From Fragilaria crotonensis (Eukaryota; Bacillariophyta; Fragilariophyceae; Fragilariales; Fragilariaceae), in the NCBI GenBank assembly GCA_022925895.1, contig JAKSYS010000772.1:1-26447 (forward strand): 26,447 nucleotides of DNA, read 5' to 3'. The position numbers and the translations under genes are program-made. Under the pieces are notes generated by a model. That model made no database searches. It was not told the DNA's origin and worked only from the letters and a program-made list of their open reading frames with translations. Of this stretch, positions 1 to 10,100 are shown in pieces (within the stretch, counting starts at the first letter, position 1; each line of letters opens with the position of its first letter).

Positions 1-37
1 CACGAATCTAATCCATCATCACTTTCGATCTCCGATT

Positions 38-75
38 CAAACGCAAACGCAAACGCAAACGCAAACGCAAACACA
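38..75. repeat. CAAACG hexanucleotide microsatellite
   Basis: About six head-to-tail copies of CAAACG, the last one altered to CAAACA. It lies just downstream of the 3' end of LRR copy 1. No function is implied. Confidence 0.9.
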
Positions 76-166
76 ACCTGTCTTCTGTGTCCTGTGCCTC
101 TTGCCTTGCTGCCTTAATCCATTAATTTGCTCATTGGTTCACTATGCATATTCATTCATCGCTCTA

Positions 167-2182
167 TCAACAGGAAGAGAAAGAACTATCCATACAACAA
201 CCTGAAGCACACGTGATTTCAGCACAGTCAATGGAGATAGACGAGTACAGAGAAGGGAGTGAGCAGAGGGATGGCGGCATTATCCCAGTCAACTGATTAG
301 TGGAGAACCACAACGACGTCAACTGTGTCAAGCGTCCGATCTCACTTGGAATCGAGGAAGTCAACAAATTGCTGTAGAATTCCAACACTGTCAACTGTGT
401 CAAGAGTCCAATCTCACTGGGAATCGTCGAAGTCAAGGAATTGGCGGAGAAATGCAACCACTCCAACTGTGTCAAGCGTCCGATCTCACTTGGAATTGTG
501 AAAGCTAACAAATTGCTGTAGAACGACAACCCCGTCAACCGTGTCAAGAGACGTATCTCACTTGGAATTGTGGACGTCAACGAATTGGATCTGAAATCTA
601 ACAACGTCAACTGTGTCATGCGTCCGATCTCACTTGGAATTGTGGAATTCAACGAATTGCTATCAAAATTCAGGGTTCCCAACTTTGTCAGAAGTCCCAT
701 CTCACTTGGAATTGTGGAAGCCAACGAATTGCTTTCGAAGTACAACCAAGACAATTTTGTCAAGAGTCCGATCTCACGTGGAATTGCTGAAGTCAAAGAA
801 TTGGAGGAGAAATCCAACAACTCCAACCGTGTCAAGCGACCGACCTCACTTGGAATTGTGGAAGATAACGAATTGCCTTCAAAATCCAAGTATGTCAACT
901 GTGTCAAGAGTCCGATCGCACTTGGAATTGTGGAAGCAAGTGCATTGCTTGAGAAGTCCAACGCCGTCAGCAGTGTCAAGCGCCCGATCTCACTGGGAAT
1001 TGTGGAAGTGAACGAATTGCTTTCGAAATTCAGGAACGTCAACTTTGTCAAGAGCCCGATCTCACTGGGAATTGTGGAAGTCAAAGAATTGCTGTAGAAA
1101 GACAGATAGTTCAACTGTGTCAAGAGGCCGATCGCTCTTGGAATTGTGGATCCAGTCGTTGTGCCGCCAAACCTTAGTGTCAGTCGACACTTTGTCACGT
1201 TTGAAATGCCAAGAAAGTTGCAGGCAATTGCTTCCGGCGTCAAGGAGGTCGGTGTCGAGGGGGGGATTGCCGGTGCAATTGGGGCCGTGGTGGGCGGCGC
1301 TACCGAAATTGGTGTGAAAATTGGCACTGATATGGGGGCTGCTGTAGTCGGAACCGGAGTGGTGGGCGCCGCTGTAGTTGGTACCGGAGTGGTGGGCGCC
1401 GCTGTTGTTGGTACCGGAGTGGTGGGCGCCGCTGTTGTTGGTACTGGAGTGCTGGGTTGCATCAAGGAAGAACTAGAAGCTGCAGATGGTTGCCGAACGA
1501 CGAGTACAACCACCGCGCCAAGAAGAGCACACGCAAACAAGATACTCCCAAAAATATCCATCGATACAAGGGACGTTGGTACCATTTCAGTGTGAGGTGT
1601 TGGGCCTCGGCAACCATCATTGCTCCATCCTCGTTTCCATCCGGTACGCATAGTGCTTCCACAGTGTACACACTTCCAGCCGCCATGCGACGGCTGTCGT
1701 GCGTCGGGATATGCTCCTGCAGAGTCTGGCACTCCGTCTTCCTGTTTGGATTCATCATTTGTACTCTCTCTGGCGGAATCATACGAACTTATTGGTGACC
1801 TGGATGCCTGACTTGTGGCAGGGTTGCGAGGTGATCGTAAGGGAATTGCTCCGGGAGAGACGTCATGATTCTTCTTTGCATCCCACGAGTCTACCATTCC
1901 TAACCCGAGCACATGCATTTTTCCACCCGTTGGTGTCTGGTTCACTTTTTTAGTTCCACTAACTCTACCAGCATGAGCAACGTCACGATCATCGTTGTCC
2001 TCAATCTTTGACGAAGATGGTAACTGCAACGAAGAGTGAGGAGAAGAACCAGAAGGAACCGACGACATGGCCATACTTGACATATCAGATGAAAATACTT
2101 CAGCATCTTCACCCCCCTGGATGCCATCACCTGATGAATCCTTGGCAATGTCAACGTCTTCGGTACTGTCGTGATTCTCCAT
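167..2182 (-). CDS. Type II membrane leucine-rich-repeat protein, copy 1 (long form)
   Basis: The ATG at 2182 is the first Met in frame (codons just upstream use TTG) and gives 671 aa. Residues 1-210 are a polar Ser/Asp/Glu-rich head, presumably cytosolic. Residues ~212-231 (GSILFACALLGAVVVLVV) are the only membrane span. Residues ~232-315 are a Thr/Pro stalk with a 10-residue tandem repeat (TPVPTTAAPT-like). An LRR cap with CNFLGISNVTKCRL follows, then 12 LRRs of 24 aa (consensus LLTQLTxLxFxSNSLTSTIPSEIG) and a Cys-rich end cap (CSLPSL to GCC). There is no kinase domain. The plan fits diatom LRR surface proteins; an adhesion or recognition role is only inference. Residues ~160-211 look frameshifted compared with copy 2, which keeps homology in another frame here (KWYQRPLYRWIF), so that stretch of the protein is doubtful. 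Copy 2 lies 1.6 kb upstream in the same orientation. Confidence 0.85.
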   Translation of the reverse strand: MENHDSTEDVDIAKDSSGDGIQGGEDAEVFSSDMSSMAMSSVPSGSSPHSSLQLPSSSKIEDNDDRDVAHAGRVSGTKKVNQTPTGGKMHVLGLGMVDSWDAKKNHDVSPGAIPLRSPRNPATSQASRSPISSYDSARESTNDESKQEDGVPDSAGAYPDARQPSHGGWKCVHCGSTMRTGWKRGWSNDGCRGPTPHTEMVPTSLVSMDIFGSILFACALLGAVVVLVVRQPSAASSSSLMQPSTPVPTTAAPTTPVPTTAAPTTPVPTTAAPTTPVPTTAAPISVPIFTPISVAPPTTAPIAPAIPPSTPTSLTPEAIACNFLGISNVTKCRLTLRFGGTTTGSTIPRAIGLLTQLNYLSFYSNSLTSTIPSEIGLLTKLTFLNFESNSFTSTIPSEIGRLTLLTALDFSSNALASTIPSAIGLLTQLTYLDFEGNSLSSTIPSEVGRLTRLELLDFSSNSLTSAIPREIGLLTKLSWLYFESNSLASTIPSEMGLLTKLGTLNFDSNSLNSTIPSEIGRMTQLTLLDFRSNSLTSTIPSEIRLLTRLTGLSFYSNLLAFTIPSEIGRLTQLEWLHFSANSLTSTIPSEIGLLTQLTVLEFYSNLLTSSIPSEIGRLTQLTSLWFSTNQLTGIMPPSLCSLPSLYSSISIDCAEITCASGCCMDSSFSSC
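220..1140 (-). repeat. 72-bp coding tandem repeat (LRR array, copy 1)
   Basis: Twelve units of 72 bp encode the LRRs of copy 1. Successive units begin GLLT or GRLT in an irregular alternation (L L R L R L L R L R L R), suggesting growth by duplication of units or pairs. The DNA repeat also leaves long open frames on the opposite strand, which are not genes. Confidence 0.85.
1335..1450 (-). repeat. 30-bp minisatellite encoding the Pro-Thr stalk
   Basis: About four copies of a 30-bp unit (on the plus strand containing GGTACCGGAGTGGTGGGC) encode 10-residue Thr/Pro/Ala repeats between the membrane span and the LRR domain of copy 1. The copies are nearly identical, indicating recent expansion. 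Copy 2 lacks it altogether, so the stalk is an acquired or lost module. Thr-rich stalks are often O-glycosylated spacers. Confidence 0.85.
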
Positions 2183-3752
2183 CAGAAACAAGATTTATAT
2201 ACCGGTGCTGGAGTTTGGGAATACTTGAGTAATGGAGTAGAACAGTGTGCACGTGAGTTAAAGCATGAATGTAGCGGTTGCAAATTGGTCTCAAGTTTTC
2301 GAATCAGATGTCTGTCCTACGAGTATCTCGAGCACTGTTAGCACGCCGAGTAGTATGCAAACAATTTGCCACTCCGATTCTCGTTTCGTTCTGGTTGCGA
2401 GCCGAAACTTTCATGCAACAATGGAGTCAAGAACAGCAACTCTTTCGGTCCTCACAATGTGCTGGAGCACTCACAATCTCGTATTTCTCAATACCTTAAT
2501 GCAGATACTACTTCAAGGTACATTAATGAGAGATGAGAGCTGTGTGTGCGAGGAATGAAGGCAAGCAAATTCGCTCAAAAGATAATCCGGAACATACTTT
2601 AATCGTACGGGTACAACTCGAGTACTCGTGTACGACTACCGGTAGTACTCCGTCTACACTGCAACGCAAAAGGCAAATCCAGACTTCGTACTGATACAAG
2701 GTAATAATAGTACTACTACTAGCACTACAATGTACTACAGTACCAGGTACCAGGTTGTGTATGTAGCGTACATATGTTTGCCATTTGCTACTGCATGCCC
2801 ATTGTCATACGGTCGCCACGTCGCCACTGGCGATGATACAGTATATAGTATATATCATGGTCGTTCAGCAATTGTGCAGTAATGTTGTAATCAGTACAGT
2901 AGTCTAGCCGGAGATCTTGTACTATGACATACAATTACACTTGTCTACACAGAGCATACAGGTACTGGGTAATAGATGTTGAGCATTTACTGGAGTACTG
3001 TACTGTGTACTGAACTCCAAGTGTGGCACAGGGGTGACTAGCATAAAATAGAGTCCATGAGCAAGTGTATGAAAAATATTAAGACAGGAGCGCAGATGAA
3101 TCGAAAGCCAGGCGAAAAACAACAAGCTCCACACGCACCAATTCGCACCAGAGTCTGCCGCGTTGACGCCTTGAAACGCAACCAAACGAAACTGAAATTG
3201 ATCATGTTACTAGTGTAATGCAACTCGGAAGTAGAGAAGTGAGCACGGAGAGACGGAGACGATCCGCGTAGGTAAGCGGGAGGTCCCGCGAAGTGTCGGG
3301 ACTTGAGACCATGCTACTGTACCAGGGCTGCTTTGTTAAAAACGATACATTGTAGCAACGAATGTCGAATCATGCTGTTCGTGTACGATGGCGAAGACAC
3401 AAGCCACACCACACTGCCACAGCCAAACAGACCCCCGTTAACTTTCTTTAGTGCCAGATTGAGCCGCCATTGTATAGTTTTCATCGGGCGTGCTGGAACA
3501 TCGAGAATTTGAAGTAGTGCAAGGATGGCGATTTGGCGTTCCTTGCAAACGCTCGCGTTCTAAACCAACTGTTTTCTCATAACGCAGAGCATGAGGAAGC
3601 TCAAAAGTCTGATCCCATTGACTAAGATGGACCACATAGTGTTGGACGCGGTAGAGCTGCGAATCCGTCTTAAACCCTATCGCAGAGTGGATGCGGGTAG
3701 AAACCTCAGCGGATTTCAATTACACTGCTTACGCCGTGCCGATCGCATTCCT
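2183..3752. other. Intergenic region between the two LRR genes
   Basis: No convincing gene is seen; the open frames are short, mostly lack good ATG starts and have no recognisable domains. The first ~340 bp upstream of copy 1 resemble the DNA just upstream of copy 2 (for example GAGCCGAAACTTTCATGCAA against GCAAGCCGAAAATCTTCATA), so the duplication included 5' flank. From about 2590 to 3020 the DNA is dense in GTAC-centred words (AGTACT, GGTACC, TGTACT). At 3276-3302 two overlapping short stems compete for the same bases (GCGGGA/TCCCGC and GTCCCG/CGGGAC). Confidence 0.6.
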
Positions 3753-4872
3753 TTAGTCACAGGAAGAAACAGTACTGTAATCATAACAACAACCTGAAGC
3801 ACATGCGATTTCACCACAGTCGATGTAGATAGACGATGAGAGAGAAGGGATTGAGCAGAGGGATGATGGAATTGTCCCCTTCAATGTATTGTTGGAGAAA
3901 TCCAACGCCATCAACTGAGTCAAGAGTCCGATCTCATTTGGAATTGTTGAAGTCAACGAATTGTTGAAGAGCGACAAAAAAGTCAGCCGTGTCAAGAGTC
4001 CGATCTCACTCGGAATTGTGGACGTCAATGAATTTCTGGAGAAACCCAACAACGCCAACTGGGTCAAGCGTCCGATCTCGCTTGGAATTGTGGAAGTCAA
4101 CTGATTGTTGTAGAACGCCAACAACGTCAACTGTGTTAACAGTCCGATCTCAGTTGGAATTGAGGAAGTCAAGGAATTGAAGTAGAAACCCAACCACGTC
4201 AACTGCGTCAAGAGTCCAATCTCGCTGGGAATTGTTGAAGTCAACTGATTGCTATAGAAACCCAAGTACGTCAACTGTGTCAAGAGTCCGATCTCAGTGG
4301 GAATTGTGGAACCTGTCGTTGTGTCGTCATCATTGTAAGCGTCAAACTTGACTGTCGATCGACACCTTGTTACGTTTGGAATAGAAAGGAAGTTGCACGA
4401 ATTCTAGCGGCGTCAAGAGGTGGGCGCCGGGGTTGGGGGCGTAGTATGACTGAAAGCACAACATGACAACCACCACCGCACCAGCAAAACCAAACGCACA
4501 CAAGGCAAGACACGCAACAATCCATCTACGTTGGTACCATTTCGTTCTGTGGTATTGGGTCTTGCCAACCATGACTGTCGCATCCTCGATCCCTTCCAGT
4601 ATAATCCGTTGTGCTTCCACAGTATGCACATCGCTGTCAGTTGCAACATGACCTGTGTCATGATCATCAGTATGTTCTCCTGCGGAGTGTTGCACTTCAT
4701 CTTCCTGCTTGGATTCTCGGTTCCTACTCTCTCTGGCGGCATCATGCGAACGAATTGGAGACCTGAGTGCCTGCCTTGTTGCTGTGTTGCGAGTTGCGAT
4801 CTGATCATACGGGAAGGAATGCTCGGGAGCGACGCTGTGATTGCCTTCCAAAACAATCGAAGGGCTTTCCAT
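3753..4872 (-). CDS. Type II membrane LRR protein, copy 2 (short form, frame broken)
   Basis: This is a paralogue of copy 1. The ATG at 4872 opens a 176-codon frame ending at 4342. It has a polar head (RESKQEDEVQ matches copy 1 RESTNDESKQEDGVP), then KWYQRRW and the membrane span WIVACLALCAFGFAGAVVVVML. The LRR part continues in another frame from about 4400 to 3753. It has a cap reading NVTRCRSTVKF, six 24-residue LRRs and the same Cys-rich end (CASGCC). Against copy 1, two bases are missing near 4395-4404; allowing for them the frame is continuous, about 373 aa, with no stop. It lacks the Pro-Thr stalk. It may be a pseudogene, or an intact gene with a local sequence error. The 3' flank also matches that of copy 1 (CAACAACCTGAAGCACA), marking a tandem duplication. 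Confidence 0.75.
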
Positions 4873-5272
4873 CGAGTCTATTGCACTCCACAACCTCGAA
4901 TCAGATCAACTCCGAGCACTACTCCGAGCACTCCGAGGCTATGTCTCGTCCTGCTCGCAAGCCGAAAATCTTCATACAACGAGCAGATGAGGTCACGAGT
5001 CAAGGCGTCAAGACGTCAAGACAACTTATCCGTGCTCAAAAAGGTGTGGTTGAGTACTGACTCTGAGTACTCACAACCTCGTACTCGGAGTACAATATAT
5101 GCATGTCATAATGTACTCTCTACTCTAGATTATTTTCTTATCTTGTCGTGCAAGACTTGATAATGTTCTTGAAACTTGTATGTCATATATGTCATATATG
5201 TCATATATTCATACATATAATACATATAGAAGCTCATATGGAGTAGTACTTAATGAGAACTGGAGTACTGTA
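4873..5272. other. Upstream region of LRR copy 2
   Basis: No gene is seen. The proximal ~200 bp resemble the upstream DNA of copy 1. GTAC-centred words recur (GAGTACTGACTCTGAGTACT, CTGGAGTACTGTACTC). It ends at the target duplication of a hAT-like element. Confidence 0.5.
5180..5208. repeat. 9-bp tandem repeat TGTCATATA x3
   Basis: Three direct copies of TGTCATATA, continuing into an AT-rich stretch rich in ATAC/ATAT. A simple repeat with no evident function. Confidence 0.85.
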
Positions 5273-5280
5273 CTCTGTAC
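5273..5280 (+). repeat. 8-bp target-site duplication, left copy (CTCTGTAC)
   Basis: CTCTGTAC lies directly before the CAGGGAT end of the element and is repeated exactly at 6576-6583, directly after the other end. An 8-bp duplication is the hallmark of hAT-superfamily insertion. Confidence 0.88.
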
Positions 5281-6575
5281 CAGGGATTGGAAAAATTATA
5301 CTGCAGCCTTCCGAAATCGGTTTTCAGGTGTATCGGTCAGTTATCAGTATTCCAGAACAATACTGGTTAGTTACTTTAATGCCCCCTGAATCATTGGTCA
5401 GTATTCTATAATACCGTTGTTATCTTGAGACATTCAGTAGTATACTGTTGTTCTAATTTTAGTTTGGTATATACCAGTATTCGTGATGAGCTCATTGATT
5501 CAGCAGTATGATGTTGATGCACCACACTTTGACCACACCGAGGAGCTTCCCAAAGTCATGGACAAAGAAGCACTTTGTGGCCGTGGCCACCAAAGAAAGA
5601 TATGCAAGCAGATGACCAAGGAAGACCACCACAGGCTTACTACAGCACCAAGATCTGCTGAATCCAAAGCGAGTCCGGAAGTTCTTGTTGTTAGAATGCT
5701 GGTCAAGAACATCATAATTGGAGGTGACAAATCTTCTGAAAGCCAGAGGCTACAAAGAGGACACAAAATCACACAGAAGGAGCAAGTCTTCAGGTCATCT
5801 CTCTATCCATCAAATTCCACAATGAACTTCTTGCTTCTTGTGTGCTCAGCCAGAACCATCATGGACTCATTTGATAGGAGTGCAATTATATGCTTTCATA
5901 ATGCCTTGAAAACAGAATTACACTTAAGAAGAAATCCTTCTGGTGAGTTCTTCATTACTATACTATATTATGTTTCAATTCATAACTACTGAGGCCACCA
6001 TTGTTGTTATTGTTATACTCCTTCTGAGGGACATCCTCAGCACAATGACAAAGTCCTCACCATTGCATTTTCAAAGGTGGTTGAGAAAATTCATCCCTCC
6101 TGCCATTTTTTTACAGGTAATTGGGTATACCTCCTCTGGTGTGCTGGAGAAGAAAAACTTGCAGAGCAGCAGGATCTTCTGGCACAGTTGATGATGATTG
6201 TGCCTTTTGAAGGGGACCACCCTGAGGGATGCCTTTCTGAATCCTTCAAATGCAAGAAAGTGCACCTTCTTTCAGTTGCATCCTCATGTTACAATCACTA
6301 ATTGACTGCAATCACATGGTTAATGTTCAAGGTACTAGTACACTACAGTATTCCAACAATACCGATTTCAAAATAACTACTGCCACTGTCCGGTGGTTGT
6401 TAACCATACCTTACGGTATACGGTTAGTATACCAGGACGTTGCAGTTGGTGGTTATTGATACTCAGACGCAAAAAGTTACAGTTAACCTGATATCCAAAA
6501 TTCTGGTTACTGGTCATGCAAAATAACCGCAGTTTTTGGTTACCGGTTTCAGTAGTAGTTATTTCCCTATCCCTG
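5281..6575. mobile_element. hAT-like DNA transposon, 1295 bp, probably non-autonomous
   Basis: The left end reads CAGGGATTGGAAAAATTATA and the reverse complement of the right end reads CAGGGATAGGGAAATAACTA. The first seven bases are identical and about 16 of the first 22 match. Ends of CAGGGAT type match the maize Ac TIR, and the element is flanked by a perfect 8-bp duplication. At 1.3 kb it is too short for a full hAT transposase (usually over 600 aa), and no BED zinc finger or hAT dimerisation motif is visible. Subterminal words such as GTATTCCA, ACAATAC and GGTTA recur near both ends, as expected of transposase-binding sites. The interior is AT-rich and holds the ORFs at 5486 and 6000. Read without the element, the flanks give GGAGTACTGTACTCTGTACTCCAAG-like DNA resembling 2990-3030. 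Confidence 0.85.
5486..6301 (+). CDS. Unidentified ORF(s) inside the hAT-like element, possibly two exons
   Basis: A 168-codon frame starts at ATG 5486 (MSSLIQQYDVDAPHFDH) and stops at 5992. A second open stretch without its own early ATG runs to the TAA at 6299-6301 (KVVEKIHPSCHFFTGNW to SVASSCYNH). A consensus donor GGTGAGTTC at 5943 and an AAAG at 6050-6053 would join the two in frame through a 111-nt intron, giving about 235 aa, but the acceptor is weak and a frameshift would explain it equally well. No known domain is recognised. Its place inside the element suggests a transposon passenger, captured fragment or degraded transposase piece. Confidence 0.3.
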
Positions 6576-6583
6576 CTCTGTAC
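6576..6583 (+). repeat. 8-bp target-site duplication, right copy (CTCTGTAC)
   Basis: An exact repeat of 5273-5280, immediately after the terminal CCCTG of the element. Confidence 0.88.
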
Positions 6584-7149
6584 TCCAAGCATGGCGCAAA
6601 AAAATACTGCATACGTTCAAATCGCAAGATGTCTCATCTTGGCTGCTGAGCTTGACAAGGTAGTAGTAGTAAGGAGACTTTAGGCTTGCTTTGTGATACA
6701 TAATAACTACATGTAGCATCGAACTTCAAATATCGAAGCATGCGCTCCATCGACGACGGCGAAGAGGGAAAATCTTCAGATAAAAAGTTCAATTGAAGAT
6801 TTGGAACGGGATCTCTGCACAAACTTTCAACCAGGCACAAACAGAAGGTGCAGGAAAGAAGAATGAGCTGCCAAGTGCTCCAGCAAATAACAAGAAATTT
6901 GGGTCGCTGTCTTATGTCTTTTATCGAACTAAATGCACTCGACGCAAGTAATGTTCGGTATGCAAAGGAAAAAAGTGTAAGATGGATAGGTGAGGCATGC
7001 GACATGCGGCTATCCTCATACACCATGCTCGTCTGAAGTGCCAGGACCAGATTCTGAAAGAGAAGCATAATTCACTTCCCAAATCAATCTTCGACTAAGC
7101 TACCATTTTCACCTGGCGAGTCCCTACCAAAACATCCCGTAACGTCCCT
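6584..7149. other. Region downstream of the EF-hand membrane protein gene
   Basis: This holds the 3' flank, presumably including the 3' UTR, of the large minus-strand gene. A 144-codon minus-strand frame (7068-6634, ATG start) is open but has no domain or conserved motif I recognise and lies in the presumed 3' flank, so I do not call it a gene. Confidence 0.5.
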
Positions 7150-10100
7150 TCATCGTTCAGCTTCACTGCTCACTGAAGACGACGATGACGATACTGGGGT
7201 ACCCAGCGATGACAAATCGTTGTCGTTGGGTTCCCCGCCATCCGATGAAGAGCTGGAAACCTGAACGATCCCTGGAGGAAGGGACAATTCCCCCATTCGA
7301 TCTGCCGCTGCGAGCCTTGACATTGATCGTGAGAGGGCCCACACCAATACTTCATCGGGTCGATCATGTTCCGGAGCACCAGCGTCAGCAATGGAAACCC
7401 AAATATCTTCCTCTGCCATTCTTTGATCAGAAAGAGGCATTGGCTGCAAGCGATCCACGGTGTTGACCTTGTCAGTGCTGTGGCCCCCCACAAATTTATT
7501 TGGACCAGCAGCCACGGCATCATCGGCAATAACAGCATCAGCTTCCATCGAGAAACGACCCAGGGCAGATTCAAAGGCGGCCACTTCAAGTGCATCTTGG
7601 AAGGCAACCGTTTTCCCCTTGTCAGTAGTGTCCACGTCATCTGCACCACCTACCACGGAATCAAAGTAGGAAGAATCGCTTTTATCGTCCTGATCTGTAT
7701 GCTCATGAAGGGACCGCAGCCGGACGTCGAATAAGCCGGAAAGTGTTGGTGGTGGCATACTCGACCTCAGATCGTTTCTGTCGTAGGAACGAGTCAGGGT
7801 CGGATCTGCAGTTGACTTCCGTCTCGCTACTGAGTTGGCGCGCATGCTGGAGGAAAAGGCAGAAAGGCGTTGACTCCTGCGTTGTTGGAAGAGAAGCAAG
7901 GATGATTCAGGTTGATGGGAAGCGTCTTGGACTTTAGTTCCAGCCATAGCCGTATTCGGTCCTTCTCTGGACTTCTCAAATGGGTCTTCGATCATGCTAA
8001 GCTGTACGGACGCACGTGAAAGTGCAGATGTGGGTTGCCTTGTCTGAAGATCAGAAAAGGAGTCCGTCGCTGGCATCGGAGCACACATGATTTCAGAGGA
8101 TGTATGCAAGTTCTGCCTCGTCGAAAAGTCTGAAATAGAGTCCTCGACCGGTAGGGGAGCCCGTGAAAGGCCTCGGAATCCGTTCAAATCGCTTCGAGAT
8201 GCACGCAAAGACTCCGGGGTTGAGGAACCGGCTGCCACCTGCCGACTATTGACGTCTGAAAAAGAGTCATGGTAAGGATTAGGAGCGGGGACAAATTCGC
8301 TGTCAGAACCACGTGAATCCATATCATCACTATCGCTGTCAGTCGATGGCGAATCTCCGATTGTCTCTGTCAGAGCAACGACAGCCCTTGGCAGTGGATT
8401 TGGATCTGCGTTGGCATTGGAAGGATTCCCTTCCAAGGCGCTCGACGAGTCGCCACTTGATGATGCATCATCACTAACAGAAGTCCGTGGAGACGTCATG
8501 GAGGGCATAGATGATCCTTCACTATCGCTGCCAGTCGATGGCCAATCTCCGACTATCCCTGTCGCGGCAATTACTGCCCCTGGAAATGGATTTGGATCTG
8601 CGTCGGCATTTGACGAATCCCCTTCCGAGGCGCTTGAAGAGCCGCTATTTGATGACGCATCGTCACCGAAATGAGCCCCAGCTACGGCGGCAGCTGTTGG
8701 AGATGGCATAGAAGGCATTGATGATCCTTCACTATCGCTGTCAGTCGATGGCAAATCTCCAACAATCCCTGTCGCGGTCATGACAGCCCCTGAAAATGGA
8801 TTTGGATCTGCGTTGGCACTCAAAGAATCCCCTTCCGAGGCGCTCGAAGAGTCGCTAGTTGATGAAGCATCATCACCGAAAGGAGCCCCAGCTGCGGCGG
8901 CTGGTGTAGGAGATGCCGTGGAAGGAGCTGACGACACTTCATTATCGCTATGAGAGGATACAGCGCCTCCACTTATTCCTCCCGCTGCAACGACAGCTCC
9001 TGGCAGTGGATTGCGATCTGTTGTGACATTCGAAATATCACCTTCCGAGGCGCCACTTGACGAAGCATCACCACTGAAATAAGTCCCGGCCACCACTGGA
9101 GCTGCAAGTAACATCATGCCACCATCGAGTCCTCTTTCACCGGACATGGAGGTGTCTCGATCGGGCGACGACATCTGAATTTCAGACGACATGAAATTTT
9201 CTACCTCAGCAGCCGTCTCAGAAACCGAGGCATCACCGACGCCGATGGCCTTTGATTCCCGTATGCCTTGCTCTCGTGGGAGGTCATCAGGTCGCAAGAC
9301 ATACATGGTATTGATGGCATTGACGTCTGTGACAGGAGATGCCGCGTCGATATTCGAAGGCACGATGATGTCAGCCACGCTTTCCTCGTCATCGCTAGTC
9401 TGACCTTCATCGTAGGACGACTCGCTGTCGCTGAATGACGCCATAGCTGGGACATTGGCCGCTGCAACTAGTGGCAGCAATTCAACAATAGGTTCTTGTT
9501 GTGAACTTCGAGCTGAATCTGGTCTGCCGTTCGACGCTGAAGCGTTGCAGGAGTTTGTAGCATTCGACGTCATCAAGGTAGCATTTGGAGCACCACTTGA
9601 CGAAACGGCGATGGCATTCGTCTCAGAAGTGTCCCACTCGTCATCGGTATTATATCGTTCGTCTTCGCTCCGTGATAAACCAACGACGACTCCAATCATC
9701 GTTGCAGAAGCTATAGCTACTTCAGCAGTTTTCGGATCGTAATTCGTAATTCCTGTCGCCAGATCCTCAGTGCTGCTACTGCCTGACGAGCTACTTGACG
9801 AAGTGGAATCCCCGGCAGAACTACTGCTCTCTTCGTCGGAGCTTGAATCCGTTGACGTGTCACTAATCGCATCCGAAGCCATTCCATTTGAGACTGCAAT
9901 TGCAGCTGCCAACCCCTTTGGCAATATCTCCCTAGAATGATCAGCGGTTGGGTCAAATTGAGCAGTTTCCGAAGCCTGTATCAACTGCTCCGGCGAACTA
10001 AAGTTACGTTCGGTCCAAATATCAGCCGAGTCTGTCGATAAGTCACTCCCATCGGAATGATCTGGGTCGAATTGCGCCGTTTCAGACGCGAGTACCAACT

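Noticed and set aside
570-1097. 175-codon plus-strand ORF with a repeated SLGIVE theme
   Set aside because: It is the exact antisense of the 72-bp LRR repeats of copy 1; repeat periodicity keeps it open.
1146-1595. 149-codon plus-strand ORF rich in Gly/Val
   Set aside because: Antisense shadow of the Pro-Thr stalk minisatellite and membrane span of copy 1.
1545-1715. Programmed ribosomal frameshifting in the LRR gene
   Set aside because: Several shifts would be needed within 160 bp and there is no slippery site with a downstream structure; indels explain it better.
6634-7068. 144-codon minus-strand ORF with an ATG
   Set aside because: No motif, odd Leu/Ser-rich composition, and it lies in the presumed 3' flank of the large gene; not enough to call it.
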